A stretch of 64,000 bases of DNA, taken from contig JAPOVL010000043.1 of NCBI GenBank assembly GCA_026708115.1, positions 62,001 through 126,000 on the forward strand. The letters run 5' to 3'. The notes beneath the pieces are model-generated. The model had not been told where the DNA came from. It did not search any database and saw nothing but the letters and a program-made list of their open reading frames with translations. Position 1 is the first letter of the stretch. Every line of letters starts with the position of its first letter. Below are positions 60,097 through 64,000 of this stretch, in pieces. Origin of the DNA: Chloroflexota bacterium (GTDB lineage Bacteria > Chloroflexota > Anaerolineae > Aggregatilineales > Phototrophicaceae). The position numbers were made by a program, and so were the translations under genes.

Positions 60097-61587
60097 ATGT
60101 CTCGATCCATCCTCGAAATGCGAGGAATAACCAAGACCTTCCCGGGCGTCGTCGCGCTTAACCAGGTCGATTTGGATGTCGCGCCAGGCGAAGTCCATGC
60201 GGTTGTTGGCGAAAACGGCGCGGGCAAGTCCACCTTGATGAAGATCCTCTCCGGCGCCTATGAACGCGACGCCGGATCCATTTTCTTGAACGGCCAGCCG
60301 GCCGACATCAGCGCGCCCGCCGATGCCATTCGGCAAGGCATCGGCATTGTCTATCAGGACCTGCCCCTGGTGCCCTCGCTCTCGGTGCTGGCCAATATCT
60401 ACCTGGGCAGGGAAGAAACGGGTCGCCTGGGCAAGATTGATCGCGCGCGTCATCTGGCCAGATTTGAGCAGCTTTGTGACAGCTTCGGCATCTACCTGCC
60501 GCCAGACAGCCGCATCCGCGACTTGAGCGTCGCCGAACGTCAGTTGGTCGAGATTCTGAAGGTGCTCGATCGCGATGCCCAGGTCATCGTCATGGACGAG
60601 CCAACAGCGACCCTGGACCAGAATGCCAAACAGGCCCTCTTCCAAACGGTGCGTCAGTTGCAGGCGGCGGGCAAGTCCTTCATTTTCATCACCCACTTTA
60701 TTGACGAGATATTCGAGATCGCCGACCGGGTGACCGTGTTGAAGGATGGCTGCCGCGTCGACACCCTCGAGATTGACCAGACCAGTCCGCAAGAAGTGGT
60801 GGCGATGATGATCGGGCATTCGCCGCGAGAGATGTTTCCCGAAAAGACCGGCGCAGCCAGCGGCAGGCCCATCCTCCAACTGCGTGGAATCTACATCGAC
60901 GCCCGCATTCGCGACTTCTCGATGACCCTTCATCAAGGAGAGATCCTGGGCTTGACCGGCCTGGTCGGCAGCGGTTGCAGCGATATCGTCAATCTGATCA
61001 TCGGCAACCTCGACTATGATCGCGGCGCCGTCCTGCTCGATGGCGCGCCAACGCGCATCTCGTCGCCCTTTGAAGCCATCAAACACGGTATCTGTCTGCT
61101 ACCCAGCGACCGCAAGGGAAGCGGCTTGCTGCTGGACTTTGAACTGGCGAAAAACGTAAGTCTGTCATCGATCGCAAAAATCTCGCCGCGGCAGGTGATT
61201 CAGGTCCAGCGCGAGCGCCAGATCGCTTCGGAATTCATCGAGAAACTGCGCATCGTCACGCCTTCCGCCCGACAGCGCGTGCGCAATCTGAGCGGCGGCA
61301 ATCAACAGAAAGTGGTATTGGCGCGCATGCTGCGCACCGACGCCCGCATCTTGATCCTCGATGAACCGACGCAGGGTATTGATGTGCGCGCCAAGGAAGA
61401 GATCTTCCTCTTGATGCGACAGTTGGCCGATCAGGGCAAAGCCATCTTGTTCATCTCGTCGGAATTCAAGGAGATCGCCGGCGTCGCCGATCGCGGCATC
61501 GTCCTGCGCAACGGCGCCATTACCGCCGCGCTGGATCGCGACGAAATCAGCGAGGCGCGCCTGGTGGCTGCGGCCACCATGCTCTAA
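60097..61587 (+). CDS. Sugar ABC transporter ATPase (RbsA type)
   Basis: A 496-residue two-domain ATPase. Domain 1: Walker [10 protein letters not shown] (38-46), LSVAERQLVEILKVL and Walker B VIVMDEPTATLD. Domain 2: a degenerate Walker A (GLVGSGCSD), signature LSGGNQQKVVLARML and Walker [13 protein letters not shown]. This asymmetry is normal for CUT2 importers. The longer open frame upstream lacks a ribosome-binding site; the chosen ATG also has only a weak one. It is followed by permease and binding-protein genes. Confidence 0.9.
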   Translation: MSRSILEMRGITKTFPGVVALNQVDLDVAPGEVHAVVGENGAGKSTLMKILSGAYERDAGSIFLNGQPADISAPADAIRQGIGIVYQDLPLVPSLSVLANIYLGREETGRLGKIDRARHLARFEQLCDSFGIYLPPDSRIRDLSVAERQLVEILKVLDRDAQVIVMDEPTATLDQNAKQALFQTVRQLQAAGKSFIFITHFIDEIFEIADRVTVLKDGCRVDTLEIDQTSPQEVVAMMIGHSPREMFPEKTGAASGRPILQLRGIYIDARIRDFSMTLHQGEILGLTGLVGSGCSDIVNLIIGNLDYDRGAVLLDGAPTRISSPFEAIKHGICLLPSDRKGSGLLLDFELAKNVSLSSIAKISPRQVIQVQRERQIASEFIEKLRIVTPSARQRVRNLSGGNQQKVVLARMLRTDARILILDEPTQGIDVRAKEEIFLLMRQLADQGKAILFISSEFKEIAGVADRGIVLRNGAITAALDRDEISEARLVAAATML

Positions 61588-61599
61588 TCGGGAGCGCTT

Positions 61600-62574
61600 A
61601 TGACGATGAAGCGAGGACAAGAAGCGCAAACCCGGTTTTCGGCCCTGGTCAAAGCGCTCTCTTTACAAAACATGGCCATCGTCTATGTCTTCATCATCTT
61701 GTGTATTGTCCTGGCATTGTCTTCCGACGCCTTCTTGCGCCCGCGCAATATCATCAACATCATTCGCCAGGCCTCGGTTGTCGGCGTTCTGGCGATTGGC
61801 ATGACCTTTCTCCTGTCCACCGCCCAATTCGATCTGGCCGTGGGCGCGCAAGCGGGCTTCACCGGAGTGGTCATCCTCTTGCTGATCCCGGTCATCGGCT
61901 TCATTCCCGCCCTGCTCTCCTCGCTTGGCATCGCCGTCCTCATCGGTTTGATCACCGGCGCTATCATCACCAAGATCGGCGTCAACTCTCTGGTGACAAC
62001 CTTGGGTACCTTGTCCATCATCAAGGGTCTGCTGCTGGTACTGACCGACGGCCGCATCCTGCGCGGCGCGACGCCGGAATTGCGCTGGTTCGGCAGTGGC
62101 GAAATCTTGTCCATCCCCTTTCCCGTTATCGCATTCCTGGGCTTGGGCATTTTGGGCGAATTCGTCTTGAACTACACGCGCTACGGGCGCTATCTGCTGG
62201 CGATCGGCGGCAATCGAGAAGCCAGCAAACTGGCCGGCTTGCGCGTCGACGAGATCATCATCAGCGCCTTCGTTCTCAGTTCAATTTGCGCCACGATTGG
62301 CGGCATCATTTTGCTGGGCCGCATCTATTCTGCATCGCCGCTAGGCGGCGTGGGTACTGAGTTTATCGCGATTACGGCGGCTGTGCTGGGCGGCACCAGC
62401 ATCTTCGGCGGTGAGGGCAGCGTTTGGAAGACGGTGGTCGCCGTACTGCTGCTGCAAGTGCTCGGCAACGGCTTCAATCTCTTGAATATCGGCGCGAATT
62501 ATCAGGAGTTGATACAGGGTTTTATCATGATCGGCGCCGTCGCCCTCTATACCTATCAACGCCGTAGACAGTAG
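61600..62574 (+). CDS. Sugar ABC transporter permease (RbsC type)
   Basis: A 324-residue permease with about eight or more hydrophobic segments. ASVVGVLAIGMTFLLSTAQF and DLAVGAQAGFTGVV match the RbsC motif for the G-M-T-x-V-I/L-x-x-x-x-I-D-L-S-V-G region, here with AQFDLAVG. NREASKLAGLRVDEIIISAF is the ATPase-contact loop. GGGAG is upstream of the ATG. It transports the ligand of the binding protein encoded next. Confidence 0.9.
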   Translation: MTMKRGQEAQTRFSALVKALSLQNMAIVYVFIILCIVLALSSDAFLRPRNIINIIRQASVVGVLAIGMTFLLSTAQFDLAVGAQAGFTGVVILLLIPVIGFIPALLSSLGIAVLIGLITGAIITKIGVNSLVTTLGTLSIIKGLLLVLTDGRILRGATPELRWFGSGEILSIPFPVIAFLGLGILGEFVLNYTRYGRYLLAIGGNREASKLAGLRVDEIIISAFVLSSICATIGGIILLGRIYSASPLGGVGTEFIAITAAVLGGTSIFGGEGSVWKTVVAVLLLQVLGNGFNLLNIGANYQELIQGFIMIGAVALYTYQRRRQ

Positions 62575-62751
62575 CCGCGGGGCGCAAAAGACGACAAGAT
62601 CGCGGGAATGTCGCGCGCGCAAGAACCCACGCCTTCTCGTTGCTGGGGCAGCGCGCTTGACATGAACGGAGGAGAAAGGAGACCCTATCGGAAGAGCGCA
62701 AACACGGTTGAATATCTGTTCGAATGAGTAGACTTATTTGGGAGAAGAATC

Positions 62752-63807
62752 ATGAGAATGCGTAAATTCATGCTAGCCTGCGCGCTATTGCTGTTTGTGC
62801 CTTTGCTGATCCTACCGGGCGCTGCTTTTGCGGACGACGAGGACGACGCGGACATGGAGATGGAAGAGGTAGACCTGTCCTTCCTCTTTGAACTGGGCGA
62901 GAACGGCATGCCCATCATGTCGCCTTATGAGACCACCGACAGCTATCTGATCGGCGTATCGCAGATCGGCAACAACTTCCCCTTCGTCGTCGCCATGGTG
63001 GAAGGTTCCGATCAAGCGGCGGAAGACATGGGCTTCGAGCAAATCCTGACCGATGCCCAATTTGATGTACAAAAGCAGATCACACAACTGGAAGACATCA
63101 TTGCCCTGGAGCCCGACGGCATAGTGCTGGTCGCCCTGGACGCCGAAGCTGTCATTCCACAGCTGGAAGCAGCGGTAGCCGCTGATATCGCCGTGCTGAC
63201 CTGTTGGAACGACCTTGGCGGACCGCCCCGCGCCAATTATGAAGGCAGCGTCAGCTTGATCGGCGTTGACGAAGTCCAAACCGGGCGCGACGTGGCGCAA
63301 TTCGTGCTGGAGTTGCTGCCCGATGGCGGGCAAGTCGCCATCGTTGAAGGCGCCGCCGGTTTCCAGGCTTCTATCGAACGCTCCGAGGGATTTGTCGAGG
63401 CGCTGGAAGCGAATCCCGACATCGAAATCGTGGCTTCGCAACCGGGCAACTGGACGCGTGAAGATTCCCTGGCCGTCACCGAAAACTTCATCCAGGCCTA
63501 TCCCGATATCGACTTGATCTATGCCCATGACGACAACATGGCGATGGGCGTGGTTTCCGCCCTGCGCGATGCCGACATGCTGGCCGATGTGCGCGTGATC
63601 GGCATTGGCGGCAGCGTTGAAGGCCTGGAATCAATCGCCAACGGCGAACTCTATGGCAGTGTCTTTGATTCGCCGAGGGCGGCCGCCTACGTTTGCTCGA
63701 AAGCCTTGATCGCTCACCTCGAGGGCGCCGAAATCCCCAGCGATATCTTCCTGCCGCGTCCCATCGTGACCAAAGAAAACGTGGCGGACTTCGAAGGCGA
63801 ATGGTAG
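62752..63807 (+). CDS. Sugar-binding periplasmic protein (RbsB type)
   Basis: A 351-residue binding protein. The signal peptide RKFMLACALLLFVPLLILPG ends near AFA-D without a lipobox; an acidic linker (DDEDDADMEMEEVD) follows. The core has IGVSQIGNNFPFVVAMVEGS, ALEPDGIVLVALDAEAVIP, VDEVQTGRDVAQ, IYAHDDNMAMGVVSAL, all typical of the CUT2/RbsB fold. The 177 bp between permease and this gene show no gene. A stable hairpin follows its stop. Confidence 0.9.
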   Translation: MRMRKFMLACALLLFVPLLILPGAAFADDEDDADMEMEEVDLSFLFELGENGMPIMSPYETTDSYLIGVSQIGNNFPFVVAMVEGSDQAAEDMGFEQILTDAQFDVQKQITQLEDIIALEPDGIVLVALDAEAVIPQLEAAVAADIAVLTCWNDLGGPPRANYEGSVSLIGVDEVQTGRDVAQFVLELLPDGGQVAIVEGAAGFQASIERSEGFVEALEANPDIEIVASQPGNWTREDSLAVTENFIQAYPDIDLIYAHDDNMAMGVVSALRDADMLADVRVIGIGGSVEGLESIANGELYGSVFDSPRAAAYVCSKALIAHLEGAEIPSDIFLPRPIVTKENVADFEGEW

Positions 63808-63824
63808 CAAGCGCGCCTTTCCCG

Positions 63825-63856
63825 GAGGATAGCTGGCCTCGGCGCCGGCTATCCTC
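63825..63856. repeat. Intercistronic hairpin after the RbsB-type gene
   Basis: Arms GAGGATAGC (63825-63833) and GCTATCCTC (63848-63856) pair perfectly over 9 bp. There is no T-run. It separates the binding-protein gene from the next gene, as in the other importers of the window. Confidence 0.65.
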
Positions 63857-63901
63857 TGTCAAGCGGGGAAGCGCCGCGTGCTAGCGGAGGGAGAAGTGAT
63901 C

Positions 63902-64000
63902 ATGCCCAATTGCGGTCCCTTTCGCCGGATGGTCATTCTGGGCGACAGCAATGCCTACGGCATGTGCGCGCACGAAGCGCGCAACGAATGGAATCAAGTG
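63902..64000 (+). CDS. SGNH/GDSL-family hydrolase, 5' end only
   Basis: The first 33 codons read MPNCGPFRRMVILGDSNAYG and continue to the window edge. The GDSN block near residue 14 carries the nucleophilic Ser of SGNH esterases and lipases. GGAGA lies 7 nt upstream of the ATG. It is probably part of the Rbs-type operon and may deacylate an imported sugar conjugate. The rest of the gene lies outside the window. Confidence 0.65.
   Translation, partial: MPNCGPFRRMVILGDSNAYGMCAHEARNEWNQV

Noticed and set aside
1..64000. CRISPR arrays, tRNA, rRNA, integrases or transposases
   Set aside because: No regularly spaced repeats, tRNA cloverleaf, rRNA-like segment or recombinase motif was seen on reading either strand. 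A dedicated search would be more sensitive for tRNAs.

Overview
The window is GC-rich bacterial chromosome, densely packed with genes for taking up and breaking down carbohydrates and nucleosides. There is no rRNA, tRNA, CRISPR array or core housekeeping block. Several traits together point to an environmental, probably uncultured bacterium, and Chloroflexota is my best guess (inference, no marker gene present): secreted binding proteins with plain signal peptides and no lipobox, importers lacking their own ATPase, expanded ADP-ribosylglycohydrolase, enolase-superfamily and Gfo/Idh families, and many GC-rich intergenic hairpins.

Layout. 1-7.7 kb (minus strand): a beta-propeller glycosidase-like protein, then four tandem paralogues of an unusual ~435-residue ADP-ribosylglycohydrolase-like protein. 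7.9-18.4 kb (minus): an eight-gene run of amidohydrolase, Gfo/Idh oxidoreductase, sugar isomerase/epimerase, a 1106-residue YetA/exo-rhamnogalacturonan-lyase-like protein, a GT-A glycosyltransferase, a D-tartrate-dehydratase-like enolase, a sulfatase and a DapA-family aldolase. It faces a divergent LacI regulator at 18.6 kb, and both promoters carry LacI operators. 19.8-29.9 kb (plus): a family-5 binding protein with two permeases (no ATPase), Asp-box sialidase-like protein, acid-sugar dehydratase, DapA-family aldolase, PL22-like lyase, Gfo/Idh oxidoreductase and alpha/beta hydrolase. 30.1-37.1 kb (plus): a second LacI regulator with its own promoter and operator, a MalEFG-type importer (no ATPase) and two double SnoaL-like proteins.

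37.4-41.4 kb (minus): overlapping genes for a hypothetical protein, a canonical ADP-ribosylglycohydrolase, a PfkB kinase, YjbQ and a nucleoside hydrolase. 41.8-47.9 kb (minus): a complete BMP-type nucleoside importer, bracketed by decayed ends of a second copy. 48.2-54.8 kb: nucleoside hydrolase, M42-like peptidase, gene remnants, an AT-rich ApeA-like HEPN defence gene, an SIS-domain protein and a PfkB kinase. 55.2-64 kb (plus): zinc alcohol dehydrogenase, Gfo/Idh oxidoreductase, ribokinase, nucleoside hydrolase, FCY1-type cytosine deaminase, a complete Rbs-type importer and the start of an SGNH hydrolase.

Reading of the whole. The left half looks like a regulated locus for acidic, possibly sulfated plant or algal polysaccharide: lyase-like proteins, sulfatase and glycosidase, then acid-sugar dehydratases, then DapA-type aldolases. 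The right half looks like nucleoside and ribosyl salvage: BMP and Rbs import, three nucleoside hydrolases, cytosine deaminase, ribokinase-family kinases and ADP-ribosylglycohydrolases. The most unusual features are the four-gene ADP-ribosylglycohydrolase array, the importer flanked by remnants of a second copy, a permease with an inserted PPC-like domain, hairpins after every substrate-binding-protein gene, and the ApeA-like gene at a recombination scar.
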